Shown here one piece after another: positions 34,570-47,000 of a stretch of DNA of 64,000 bases. Location: contig CM069448.1 in the NCBI GenBank assembly GCA_035610835.1, positions 10,553,717 to 10,617,716 of the forward strand. The letters are read 5' to 3'. Source of the stretch: Ophiura sarsii (Eukaryota; Echinodermata; Ophiuroidea; Amphilepidida; Ophiuridae). Position 1 is the first letter of the stretch. The number at the start of each line of letters is the position of its first letter. The translations under genes were made by a program, and so were the position numbers. The notes under the pieces were generated by a model that was not told the DNA's origin, did no database searches, and was given only the letters and a program-made list of their open reading frames with translations.

Positions 34570-36469
34570 TGAACTGGCCAAGACATGATTTTAATCGCTC
34601 TTATTATTACGGAATAAAACTATACTACTATTATGATCAGTACATACAATATTATTAATAGAGCTGCGACACACATGGTCATCAACCCCGGGTGGAAAGT
34701 CATTTGGGATTTCCACTACTGCATCGATACATGTATATAGTATTCAAAGGGTTAATAATAAGCTTACAGATTAGATTTGCTAAGTCATTGATTGACATTC
34801 GTTGTCTAAATTGACTGCATGCGTAAGCATCAACAGGAGTCAATTGCCAGTTAATTTATAAGATGGATGCACTATCCACTCTATCACTATGAGAATCGCT
34901 GATTTTTTATTAGATTATTGGCTATTTCTTATGCATGTTTCGTGTAGCTTTAGGGATAACAGCGAATTGACCGTACAAGGACTTGCATTTGGTGCATAAT
35001 TATTCATACATACTGGTTGACAACTGAATTTAATCTCTCAGGCAGAGCTCTTACAAATTTGAATAACATAGTATATTCTAGAAAGATTGAAAACGGTGTG
35101 AGAAAGGGTAAAATAATGTTTTTTGTTATTTTATAGATATTAAGTTTTTATTAATCCATGTGTGCAGAAAAAAATGATTGAGTTCTGTAAATCAGCAGAG
35201 TTTCAGCTTTCTTATGATATAAATATCTCCAATATGAAAACTTTCACCATGTGGAGGGTTTTCCCAGATCACATCGGCTATTGTCGAGGTCTCTATTACA
35301 TCCACAAGCACCAATCAATTGTTAAACAATACAAAACCAATTAACAATACAATCGGCTGAAATACCAGATTTACAATACGAAAACAATGCTACATCTGCC
35401 GCTAAGCCTCCGAAAAGATATTATTGAAAAACTTGATGAAAACAAATCTAATTCCACTTAATTTAGTAGCGTAACACTAGCTTACAAAAGATCTATTGTC
35501 GTCCAAAGTCCACGCTTCGTTAAAACCCACTAAAGGGTACAAATGCAACAGTAATAATACTGCAACAATAAGAACAAAGGCTAATAAGCCATAACCTCTA
35601 GATGGCATGAGATAGCCGGACTTAGACGGCGGACAAATTCGTCATCGTAATCGAGACCTATTTCTTTTCATTTAAAATGAATTTAAATTTGATGATAAAA
35701 GACCTTGATTATTTAATGGCCAGTTTTTATTATGGCTCCTTTGCACAATAAGATTTATAGAATATTAAATTTTATTTACAATCTTTGGTAGCCATTTTGT
35801 TAGATTTGGATTTTCTCTATTTTGGTAGGTAATTGTTCAATTCCCTCCCCCTCCAATAAAAACAGGAGGGGGAGTGTTCACCCCTCCCCAACTCCAAAAA
35901 GTCCTACCAAATGCTGTCTACGAGCATAACAAGTGAAAATAGGGTTTTTAATGCGTTTTTGTTGACAACATTTTTTGGGAAAAGGTCCACTTTTGACCAA
36001 ATCTGCCTACCCCCCCCCCCCCCCCCCCCCCCCCCTCCACGACCCCTTAAAATAAATCTTGGTTACGGGCCTGGATATAATTATGTAAATAAAATTCAAC
36101 TACTATTTAAATCTGAACTATACTTGAACATATAGATAGCTATATAATAAGGTTGATATAATTAAGACCAACTATTAATTACACTTGGAATATTAATTAG
36201 CACTTAGTTAATTAAGTACCGTACTCCGAACTAAAACAGCCAACAGACCGAAAGACATGATCCCAATTGATGCTATGAAATCTGTCCAGTTGAGTGGCGG
36301 TACATTACGAGTTAATGGATATTTATCAATAGGATCAATTGTAACATACTGACATTGATTGCTCTTACATTAGAATCAGAGAGAACTTCATTTGATCATA
36401 ACAAATTAAAGGAAGCACAACATTGTGTATTATATGCTAGAAAAATAATTATCGAGCCCAACACGAATA
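34570..36469. other. Intergenic or TTC28 first-intron DNA
   Basis: AT-rich, with a poly-C tract at 36010-36035 and an inverted CCTCCCCCTCC-type pair at 35843-35873. No gene recognised. Confidence 0.6.
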
Positions 36470-36569
36470 NNNNNNNNNNNNNNNNNNNNNNNNNNNNNNN
36501 NNNNNNNNNNNNNNNNNNNNNNNNNNNNNNNNNNNNNNNNNNNNNNNNNNNNNNNNNNNNNNNNNNNNN
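36470..36569. other. Assembly gap (100 N)
   Basis: Exactly 100 N, a usual placeholder for a gap of unknown size. The frames running through it are artefacts. Missing TTC28 5' exon(s) could lie here. Confidence 0.98.
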
Positions 36570-37187
36570 GTCGATTGGATTTTTTTTTTGGCCATCGAAG
36601 TAGCGGAATATATATTTATTTCTTTTATTTCTTTTTAGCAAAGGCGGCACAGTTGTTGTTTTTAGGGGTTTTACTGTTTTTCTTTACATTGAATTGGGTT
36701 AGTCATCTTTTTTCTTTTCCTGGTTGGTGGGCAAAGTTGTTGTTTTTTCCTGGATAGTGGGCAAAGTGTTTTTTTAAACTTCCATGCAACGCCCCCCCCC
36801 CCCCCCCACCCCCTGAGTATCTAATGGTGTGTTCCTAATGTACTTCTAATGGTGTGTTCCTAATGTACTTTTATAGACATTTGAGTCATAGTTCAATAAT
36901 TACAGCACTCACAAAATTCCTAAAGTTACTTCCTTGAGCCCCCCCCCCCCATTATTTTGAGAGTGTATTTATTACCTAGTAATCATAAGTTAATTTTATG
37001 AGAACTGCATTATATATTTGAAATTTGATGATTTACTCATCAGTTTGTTTGCTTCAAGCTCGATAGCAATCCTAATCTTAATTTATGAGTGAGACTTGTA
37101 TTTTAATACAGTGTGGACAACTAATTAATAATAATAATAAATAGGAATTCTTAATCATGTATTATAAGTCAACCATTTTCTAGCCTT

Positions 37188-37472
37188 TCATTACACTTTC
37201 TATGCGGCTAGTTTTACCAGAGTGATATTACCTTACACCTCCCTGGTTTTACCATATAAAAAAGATTTTGCAACAACCTTTTCTAAACTTTCAAAGTCTT
37301 ATCTCAAGAATATTAAACTGACCTAATACTAGACGTGATTGTACTTATGTTAATTAATTCTCCTCATGGTGATTCGAAATATATGATGATGAAAGCCAAT
37401 AAATAAATACGTTTGTGAAACATTTTGTGAATTGTATTTTGCGTGTGCATAACCGCGCGCATGGACAGCGTT
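37188..37472. mobile_element. AACACTTTCC-type MITE, diverged copy
   Basis: TTACACTTTCTATGCGGC at the left, CGCGCATGGACAGCGTTAA at the right. The internal part parallels 24565-24803. Confidence 0.65.
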
Positions 37473-37892
37473 AATCTATTCTATATTTGCCTAAAATTCT
37501 CAGTCCTTAATGTTTGCTTTCCCCCTCCATTTCTTTAGAAATACTAACATTGCCACAAGCTAGTGGATATTTATCGCTTTATACCTATCGGAGTAAATAT
37601 ACTTTCCACAGGCTAGGCAAACAACTGCGGACAACCACAGATAGTCAACCCCGGGCGCTAAACAACTGAACACATCTCTCGTCCAATCAAAGCCATGGAC
37701 ATAGATGGATTCGGCGGCGCTTGTAAGTGACCTGATGCAATACACAATAGCATCCAAGCGTCACACTTCTCGATCAACCAATAACCCGTCGATAATTATA
37801 CCGATTTGGTCACGGTTTCCTGAACCAAGTGACTCGAAGTCATTATAAATAACGCGTACTTGGAATATTGATTTTGAATTCAGGCTATAAGA

Positions 37893-37914
37893 GCTAGCTA
37901 TCGTGATAGCTAGC
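37893..37914. repeat. Perfect 22-bp palindrome
   Basis: GCTAGCTATC-GT-GATAGCTAGC: 10-bp arms around a 2-base centre. No partner gene nearby; function unknown. Confidence 0.85.
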
Positions 37915-38740
37915 ACAAAAAGAAAATTTAAACTGAAATGTCACTCAAATCTGAAAAAATCAGGAATTGTTTAAAAATGTGTGAACAAAGTTTTCAACAG
38001 ATTTTCGGCCAAAAAGGGATGATTTTACACCATTTGAGAAAAGAATCCTTAAGAAACTCGGAAAAAGTGTTCCTCGCTTTACATCTAATTATCAGCTTAA
38101 GCCACGGAAATAGAATCCGATAACTAAACCTAACTGAATTAAGATGTCATTGTAGGATTTCTGACCTAGGGCTAGATAGTCCGAAATTTTGGGGTAAGGT
38201 GACAATAAAGAGAAACCCTGTTCAACGGGCAAACAGACCTATGCAATGGGTTGGTTGGTCGGGTGATTTTTTTAAACTCCCCTTGAAAAAGACCGCTCGG
38301 CCACCTCTACCTAATGCCTTTTCATTCCTCAAGCTCCGTCCACACGAACTGAACCACTGCGTAAGGTATACGTGTTACAGGAGTGATGACTTTTATAAGC
38401 TTAGTTTACGTTATAATAATAATGTAATACATGGCTTGGATCATATAATAAAGTTTAAAAGTATAATAAGCTTATTATAAAATGTATCAAACCTGATCAA
38501 ACCGGGGTTTATTCAGTTGAAATGGAGGACAGGCTGCCATGTTCTGTTGTGATTTCACGTAGTCCTTGCCCTTGAATGGAATGGGGTTTTTCTATAGCCT
38601 TTTGTTTTCTGTATTGAATACCGTCGTCTAAAAATCAAGATTTCCCAGGTCAACGGGCTCAACTCAACCGGGCAGTCAGTGTTACCAAATTATATGCTAT
38701 ATTGGACCAATTTTGCCAAGTATAAAAGTAGCCCAATGTA

Positions 38741-40409
38741 CAGGGTGTCCCAGAATACCTGCAACTCATTTTGAAGGAGCTCTAGTTTGTACTTTTAACA
38801 CAGTGAATTACAATCGTGTTTGCACATTCTGGAAACTTTAAAATCTCCATTTTTTATTTATGACATAAAATCCAAGATGTCACCGGTTTGAACGAGAGGC
38901 ATGTCAGAAACACATTCAACCGGATTCCAATTTCACAGAAATCGACGGTGTTGCAGGGCAGCACTGAACAATATAGGCCTATATGTATTTTATTAATATC
39001 GTTGGTCAATGATTCAAATATCTAAAAATTAAGATAATAACGCAAAAGTCTAAATAGTTTAATCAACTTTGCTCCGGGAAATTTAAATTAAAATACTGGA
39101 TTTTGCTACTTCACCAATAGGCAATAGGCCCTTCACAATTGATTTTGAGTTTCCTGTTGCAGGTTTTGATAAATGGATGCGGTTACTTTTAATTATTAAT
39201 TATTAATTATTTCATGTTTTAGTGGTATTTTGCCTGTTTGACTCTGAGGCTAGTATCTAGTCTCAGGTTTGACTGGCACATGTATTTTACTGGCATTACT
39301 CACAACAATACACCCATGAAGAATCACAACCTCTAGGTTTTAGAGGGCTTCCAGTTTAGCCGGATAGGCTGCTATAGGGAGTTAAAGGGGCATTGAGAGA
39401 TACGTATGGGAGTGCGCCCTCAATTATCCTGGAAATCATTTTTTTTTTTGCATCAAAGTAATACTTAGGCATATACTAACTACCATCTGAAACAGTTTAC
39501 CAACATTTGCGTTTATCATATAAAATTTCATGATTTTCTTAGTTTCGATATGATCATATCGAAACTAGGTGCTGAATTCGGAAGTTATGCGATCGTTTTA
39601 CATGCGACAATCTCAACCCAGAAGTGCCGTTATTTGCTTATTTTGCATGAAGGCGATGTAGGAATTGTATGACATTTTGGATTTGGGCTTTTTTTAGTAT
39701 ATCAATACATCTATGCCCCTTTAACAAGCAATAAGCAATGTTATGAATAACAACCATGTTGGGTTTTTATTCACCCTGGAGGTGATCAAAGTATTAAAAA
39801 AATACAAGATTTGCTATTAAACTGTCGGTTTAAAAGGAAAAGATGCAAAATCAAATAATTAAATATTTTGCCATTTTAAATTTTGGACGAGGAAACTCAA
39901 AATCAATTGTGAAGGGCCTTAACAGAAATTTGGATGAAGACTTTTACGGTTCATGCTACATAGCAATGTAGAGGTATAACAAATTGGTTGAACTGGTTTT
40001 CGATGTAGGTATCCCTTGATCACACATGATTTCAAAACCAATTCAACAATGTTGGTTATTAATTCACAATGTTATTTTGGAGAAGGCTTCTAGGATCTAT
40101 AAACATGATTGCAATCTATGGTGAGAAAGTGAAACTAAACGCTGTCAATATTAGATCATTAAGTTTTGTGAACTGGGCTGAACAATAACCATCATTTTCT
40201 GTCAAATCGGTTGAACAGGTTTTCGACATACCTATCATTTATGGGCATGATTTGAAAACAGATTAACCAATCTTAATTGTAATTTCACCACGTAAATGTG
40301 GAGATCTCTAAGGTTTCCAGAATGTATTTAAAACATGATTAAAATCCATGGCTTACAAGTCAAACTAGAGCTCTGTCAAAATAAGTTGCAGGATTTCTAG
40401 GACACCCTG
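38741..40409. mobile_element. TA-flanked 1.67-kb TIR element
   Basis: CAGGGTGTCCCAGAATACCT and its near reverse complement (AGGATTTCTAGGACACCCTG) are flanked by TA (38739-38740 and 40410-40411). Diverged arms are about 220 bp. No transposase frame. It contains the nested TTAA element 39386-39720. The same end motif occurs singly at 57239. Confidence 0.8.
39386..39720. mobile_element. TTAA-flanked GGGGCATTGAGAG MITE, copy 1
   Basis: AGGGGCATTGAGAGATACGT at the left end and ATCTATGCCCCT at the right, each bounded by TTAA. Nested inside the TA element. A near-palindrome (TTTCGATATGATCATATCGA) lies in the centre. Copy 2, with an internal insertion, is at 51591-52328. Confidence 0.8.
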
Positions 40410-41133
40410 TATAAATTTCCACCCGAGCGATTTCCAATAGGCTGGCAACCTTGTGTTTACTTGATGGGGAAATCCCCTGAACAAATATACCCACTCATTA
40501 CCACTCACCCCAACTCATACACCCATTCATATATTACACCACAACCACACACGAACATTTATTAGCACAATGAAGTCAGACGAAAAACAACACTACATGT
40601 ACACTAGTAGTTTGTGGATGGACGACGACATTGATACAGGCATGGAGTAGAGTACATGATGCAGTGCGACTTCAAGCATGCTTCAAGACGAGGGACAAGA
40701 CCAATAACACATACAGCACTAGCCCAGAGCCAGGAAGTTGTGAATATATCGGCCCGCATTATCGTGGTAAGCTTAATTAGGTTGTAACATGACGTTTTCA
40801 GGGACGTTTTATAAATTGTATTGCTATACAATTTTCACAACACAAGTCAGGACCAAATGCTCGATCAAGCGTCACACTTCATGAAGCGATCACGCTTGAT
40901 GGAGCTATGTATCAAGCTATGTATCATGCTTCATCAAGCGAGATCGTCACCAACTTTTCCTCTCCGCTTCACAACACAAAGTCAAAAGTCATGCACAAAA
41001 TCCGCTGCTACTGAAGCTAATTACCTTAGGTAAGTATAAAACTTCTATCCGTTGCCCAAAACAAATCACAGTTGCCTTCTTTAGTCAGCACTGATCATTG
41101 ATTTAGACCATTTAGGCTCCTGGTTCATGTAGG

Positions 41134-41490
41134 GCTTACCAGGCGCGGTGCTACAGGGGTGGGCAATTGCCCCCCCCCCCACCCCCATATGATTTGGAAG
41201 GGAAAAAAAGGGGAAGAAGAAGAAGAAAAAGAAAAGGGGGGGCAGGGAGTTGCCCCCGGCTCCAAATAGCGGGACGCTAAATTCGCAATACCGGGACGCT
41301 AAATTCGCATAAGGAAACAAATAGGGCCTATAGGCCGAAAACACTGAGGATTGGGCATTATTTGTTGACTGTTGTGCTTTTTGGACTGCAACATTTTGTG
41401 ACCGGGCGAAATTTTGTGATTGTGCGATTTTTTTTTTGACCGTGCAATTTTTTTTTTTTTGACCGTGGGAATTTTTTTAATTTTGACCCT

Positions 41491-41525
<35 letters not shown>

Positions 41526-41700
41526 ACTTACGCGAAATTCACGAGGTGACTGACTGGGAAAAAATTTGGGGCAACCTTTTACGAAAATTTACGCCACTGT
41601 CGGGACGACATACTTCTGCCCCCCTGGCTCACATGTCGCGGTACGCGTCGGGGGGGGGGGGGGGGGGGAGAGGTGTGAGGAGGGCAATCGTAGCAAATAT
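41134..41700. repeat. Poly-C/poly-G-rich repeat block
   Basis: A C run near 41171, GAAGAAG and GGGGGG stretches, a C run of about 35 at 41491-41525 and a G run at 41650-41668. Translated frames here are homopolymer artefacts. Confidence 0.7.
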
Positions 41701-42227
41701 CCTGTCTATGAGCAAATGTACATGTAATGTGTTCAAAAAGCGTAACATCGGAGAACACATCCGAAGTGTTCCGATCAATTTGTAGTGCATGAGGCATGGA
41801 AGTCGGTCCAGGAGATCCAAATCATGGCCGGAAAATAAATAAATAACGAACCAAAAGCGCAAAAATCTGCAAAAAATAGCTTCATCATGATGACAATTTC
41901 TTTTAAAAAAAGCTCCCATTCGCCGTTACCCCGCGAAACAGTATTACAATATTACATTGTTAACCATTTAAACTTATACTTAAATCAAGAAAATAGTATA
42001 TGCACAACTTCTTTCTCCCATAACGAATTAGCTGTCTAACTTTGATAAAAGCCAATATTGATAGGGAATGAAGTGATGGCTTTTCAATAAAGTATCGGTC
42101 AAAAGTACACAACAAATCACACCAAATGGGTTCGAAAATTGAAAATGTATTTTACCTTATGGAGGGTTTGGAGGAATAAAGTTACAGAGGGGAAACACCG
42201 GACAAATAATGACAGCAAAAACGGTAT

Positions 42228-42305
42228 GTGTCGTTCCCGGGAATCGAACACTGAACGCCTCGGCGTAAGTCCTGGTGACGGTGCATCACGCTACGGAGGT
42301 CACGC
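42228..42305 (-). repeat. tRNA-like fragment
   Basis: On the minus strand: A-box-like TAGCGTGATGC (42283-42293) and B box TGTTCGATTCC (42240-42250) at tRNA spacing. The stems do not pair well. SINE head or pseudo-tRNA. Confidence 0.5.
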
Positions 42306-42309
42306 TCCC

Positions 42310-43089
42310 AAAAATATCTTTTCAGAGCCTATATATTTGTACCTTTGTGTGATTGAGTAATGAGATGAGACTGGAGAATGGGGGTCCACTGGCACGGTAC
42401 TTCTGTTAGATTTTTGTTGGATTTAGCATGATTATGGATAAGGTATGCCCATACAAAACTAAAATGATGCGTTTGGTTGAAATCCTGAACCTTTGTTATT
42501 TTGTTATTATCTCTTTTTTGTTTCCAAAATACTATGGACTTAGCACATTTTGCCACTAAACAGATTGATCCACTTTCTAGAAACACACTTTGTAACCACT
42601 ATGGCTCTAAGTTCATCATTCCATTCTAAAGAGGTTGTCAAATGACTTAGAAATCAAAAAGAATGAATCCAAAATCTGATTTCCTTTTCTTTTTATAACC
42701 TTTTTTGAATATTTTCGATAAAATGACCTAAAATTAAAATGGCCATTTTCCCTAAATTTTAGGATTTTCCGAAAGATTGACCATCATTTGAATTTTTGCT
42801 TACATACATAAGACTAAATGTACAACAATTACTGACATGGCATTTAAAATGAAAGATTAAAGTGAACTAAAAATCCTCCCCCCCCCCCCCCCCCCACCAC
42901 CTTCATCTTCATCTTCAAATGTATCCAGAAATCATACGAATCGAATTCAAACTTCATTCACATTTTATTCTAACTTCTTGCATTTCACACAAGTCATATT
43001 CACAATCATGTCATTCATGCATCAAAAAGCATTCCATTTTGATTTAAATTGACTTTCCATTCCATCCATTCCATTATGTTTATTCATAG
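42310..43089 (+). other. DNA upstream of the kinase exon
   Basis: A poly-C tract lies at 42878-42895 and a pyrimidine-rich run (ATTCCATCCATTCCATT) precedes the kinase exon. No promoter element can be named. Confidence 0.5.
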
Positions 43090-44010
43090 CACTTCAACCA
43101 TACCATTGGTTCAAAGAAATGATGGCAAATCTACAAGTCACTAAACAGGGTAGATCAGCTCGGGGAAAAAGTGAGCATTTATACCAGAATCTGAGTATAC
43201 TAGAATGTAATTTGGATGTGGGACGGCGCATAGCAGGAGGTTCAACGTGTGAGGTTTATGAAGGCAAGTTAAAAACGCTAGATGATGAACCAATTGATGT
43301 TGCAGTGAAGCTTCTAAAGTACACAACTGAAGAGGAAGAAAAGATAATACCAAAGGAAATCATTTTTCTTAAAGGCTTGGAGCATCGCAACATCATCAAA
43401 TTCATCGGATTAGTGATGTCACCTGGAAAGCCCTTGAGCATTGTGACAGAATTGGCAGAAAAGGGATCACTCTTCGACTACTTGAAGAAAACAAGGAGCA
43501 ATAATATCTCCCGGTTGGCAGGAAGGCTTTTCATTATCTGGACCATGGATGCTGCCTATGCAATTCAGTTCCTCCAGAAAGAGAATGTGGCGCACAGGGA
43601 CATCAAATCTTTGAACTTTGTTATCACCAGTGGAGACGTCTTGAAATTGTGTGACTTTGGAATCGCAAAGAACATGAAAGCGACCATGGAGACGGCTATG
43701 GAGAGAGGCACAATTCGATGGATGGCACCAGAGGTCTTCAAAGATCATGAATTCTCATTTGCGTCTGATATCTATTCATTTGGAATAGTGGTTTGGGAGT
43801 TGCATACATGTGATGAACCCTTTGAAGGAATGACAGCATATCAGGTCATGTGGACCGTGGGACACAAAGACGAAAGACCGGAAATTCCACAAGATTGTCC
43901 AGAGAGCATCCGAGACATGCTCGTCCAGTGTTGGCAAGCGGACCACAAGATCAGGCCGAAAATAGATGACATAGTTGAGCGCCTTGAAGAGTCGTACCAA
44001 AAGCAGAATG
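43090..44010 (+). CDS. Kinase exon (TKL-type Ser/Thr kinase domain)
   Basis: With ATG 43119 as residue 1, the kinase domain is about residues 30-292. Visible elements: Gly-rich loop with IAGGSTCEVYEG (residues 38-49), where Ala and Cys replace the first and third Gly; VAVK with K64; alpha-C E80; HRDIKSLN (D161, N166); DFG (179-181); GTIRWMAPEV (APE 203-205); SDIYSFGIVVWE; late Arg R279. The HRN-I-I-x-F-x-G and TIRWMAPEV signatures point to TKL/MLK-ZAK-like kinases. All catalytic residues are present, so it is probably active. The reading frame is open back to a stop at 43050; a pyrimidine tract ending TTCATAG at 43089 is a good acceptor, so this may be an internal exon (phase 1) rather than the start. 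Donor GTAAAT after AAGCAGAATG, phase 1. Confidence 0.92.
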
Positions 44011-47000
44011 GTAAATATTATAGCACTTTTTTCTTCCTGTTATTCTAAACTAGTGACAGGAAATATGAAATATATTCTACTTACCCAAGATAATCATATA
44101 AGTTATTACACCTCATAAATATTCATGAACTAATCACGGCAATTCATTGGCCAATTCCTATCACAAGTACTATTTCCCTAGGGAAATAGTTTAATTTTGA
44201 CTATTTCCCTACAACCTCATCCCAGAGTCACAGTGAGGTGTAATAAAACAAATACTACATGGTATGATCGGGGAAATAGGGCACACTATTTTCCCTCGGT
44301 ACTGGCTACGGGCCTATCACCCCTCACCCTTCGGGTTCGGGGTGATAGGCCCGTAGCCAGTACCTCGGGAGAATAGTTTGCACTATTTCCCCTCTACCAT
44401 GTAGTATTTGTATACTATTTAATTGATTACATATCTCAATGAGTTATTTACCTAAGGTAACACTATGAATCTATAGATAGCGCTATGAGCTATCTTCCCA
44501 AGGTAGCCCAATGAGCTAACTATCCTCTAAGATATGCTTGAGCTATCTATAACCTAAGATAGTACTATGAGCTATATACCTAAGATAGCACTATAAGCTA
44601 TCTACATAATATAGCACTATGAGCTATCTACCTAAGATAGCACTATGAGCTATCTACCTAAGAAAGCACTATGAGCTATCTACATAATATAGCACTATGA
44701 GCTATCTACCTAAGATAGTACTATGAGCTATCTACATAATATAGCACTATGAGCTATCTATCTAAGATAGCACAATAAGCCAACTACCTAAGATAGCACT
44801 ATGAGCTATCTAAGATAGAACTATGAGTTATCTACCTAAGATAGTATTATGAGCTATCTACCTAAGATAGCACTATGAGCTATTAAGATAGTACAATGAG
44901 CTATCTACCTAAGATAGTATTATGAGCTATCTTCATAATATAGCACTATGAGCTATCTACCTAAGATAGTACAATGAGCTATCTACCTAAGAAAGCACTA
45001 TAAGCAATCTTCATAATATAGCACTATGAGCTATCTATCTAAGATAGCACAATAAGCCAACTACCTAAGATAGCACTATGAGCTATCTAAGATAGAACTA
45101 TGAGTTATCTACCTAAGATAGTATTATGAGCTATCTACCTAAGATAGCACTATGAGCTTTCAAGATAGTACAATGAGCTATCTATCTAAGATAGTATTAT
45201 GAGCTATCTTCATAATATAGCACTATGAGCTATCTACCTAAGATAGTACAATGAGCTATCTACCTAAGAAAGCACTATAAGCAATCTTCATAATATAGCA
45301 CTATGAGCTATCTACCTAAGATAGTACAATGAGCTATCTACCTAAGAAAGCACTATAAGCAATCTTCATAATATAGCACTATGAGCTATCTATCTAAGAT
45401 AGCACAATAAGCCAACTACGTAAGATGAGCTATCTACAACCTAAGATAGAACAATGAGCTATCTATCTAAGATAGTACTATAAGCTATCTACCTAAGATA
45501 ACACTATGAGCGATCTATCTAAGATAGCGCTATGAGCTATCTATCTAAGATAGTGCTATGAGCTATCTACCTAAGATATAACTGTTGAACTTATATTGAC
45601 TAATGAATGAAACTCTGCTCTGTAAGTATTACATTCATTAGGAAATTTAATATAGCAGCAGAACATACTAACACCAGTACAGTCAGTAGTACATTAAAAC
45701 ACAACTAGAGAGAGAGATATTGGGTTGGGCAATTCAAGTAGCTTAGATATGATGTATGGCCATGGGCTGAGGAAAGGCCAGACAAGAGATCGGAGGTTAT
45801 ATGCAAATGGGAGGAATGTAAGCTTTGAGAATAACTAGAGCATTGATTTATAGATCTAAGGGACTGGTCAGTATTATACTAGTAAATATAGGTAATGCAA
45901 TACAATAATAACCATAAAACCCATCAGAACTAAATAATATACATTAATTATAAGAGTACATCTTATGATTGTACCAATAATGCTATTCAGCTATCTACCT
46001 AAGATAACAGTATAAACTAAATACCTAAGGTATAACTGAGTTATCTGCTTACAATAAAAAGCTTTCTCCCTAAGATGAACTCTCTTAAAGGCATATTATG
46101 TGATCTTTTCCAGACAGCGCCCTCTAATTCATGATTTATTTTTAGGAAGTAGATTTTCTTGAAGATTTACATTTCTGATCATAAATCGTACATACATTCC
46201 AAGTTACAGAGTGATACGATTCCTAATTACCTCAAAATCATGGTTTTAGAGTGAATTTAGAGTGAAAATATAAACTGTCGTGTTAACCCGACAGTTTATT
46301 TTCACTCCAAAACCATGATTTTGAAGTAATTAAGAATCGTATCGCCCTGTAACTTGGAATGTATGTACGATTTATGATCAGAATATAAATCTGCAAGAAA
46401 ATCTGCTTTCATTTTTTTTCTCTCGATGTTTAGGGCATTCTCTGGAAAGATCACATAATATACCTTTAACCTAAGATTACATTATGAGTTATCTACCTAC
46501 GAGCATAAGTGCGTAAGATGGCACTAATGATTTATCCACCAAAGTTTATACACTAAATACGTGTACAGTCGCAGCAAAAGTATGCAGTTGTCTCTCTAAG
46601 AAGAAGTAAAGATCTTAATGCCAACAAAAGAAGCTTTGTGAATGCTTCAAAAGGACACATTTGTGGTTAAGATTGGATACTGCTCTCTCTATTTTCTTTG
46701 TTTTTCCATGCCTAATTTCATCAATATTTCAAAACTTATTTTACCAACAACTGCACCCTTTTGCCATGACAGTACGCATATATATATATCTGCAGATGGC
46801 ATTGGTTAACCAACGTTAAACTAACTAACTTCTTTAGGACCGTACTGTATTATTTCATCATACAACTTAGTCTTGCTCAGATCATGCCAGCATCATATCA
46901 TTAATCATCAATGATCACCTTCATCGTCATTATTATTATCAGTGTGTCAAATGTACATGTTAATCATTCTTACATCATCACAAGACTATGATTTATTTAA

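Noticed and set aside
36355..36650. Reading frames on both strands at the gap
   Set aside because: They run through 100 N and are artefacts.
41420..41919. Pro- and Gly-rich proteins around 41.5 kb
   Set aside because: They are translated poly-C/poly-G tracts.
44430..45585. CRISPR-like array of short repeats
   Set aside because: Units are head-to-tail with no unique spacers, and the DNA is eukaryotic; it is a satellite.
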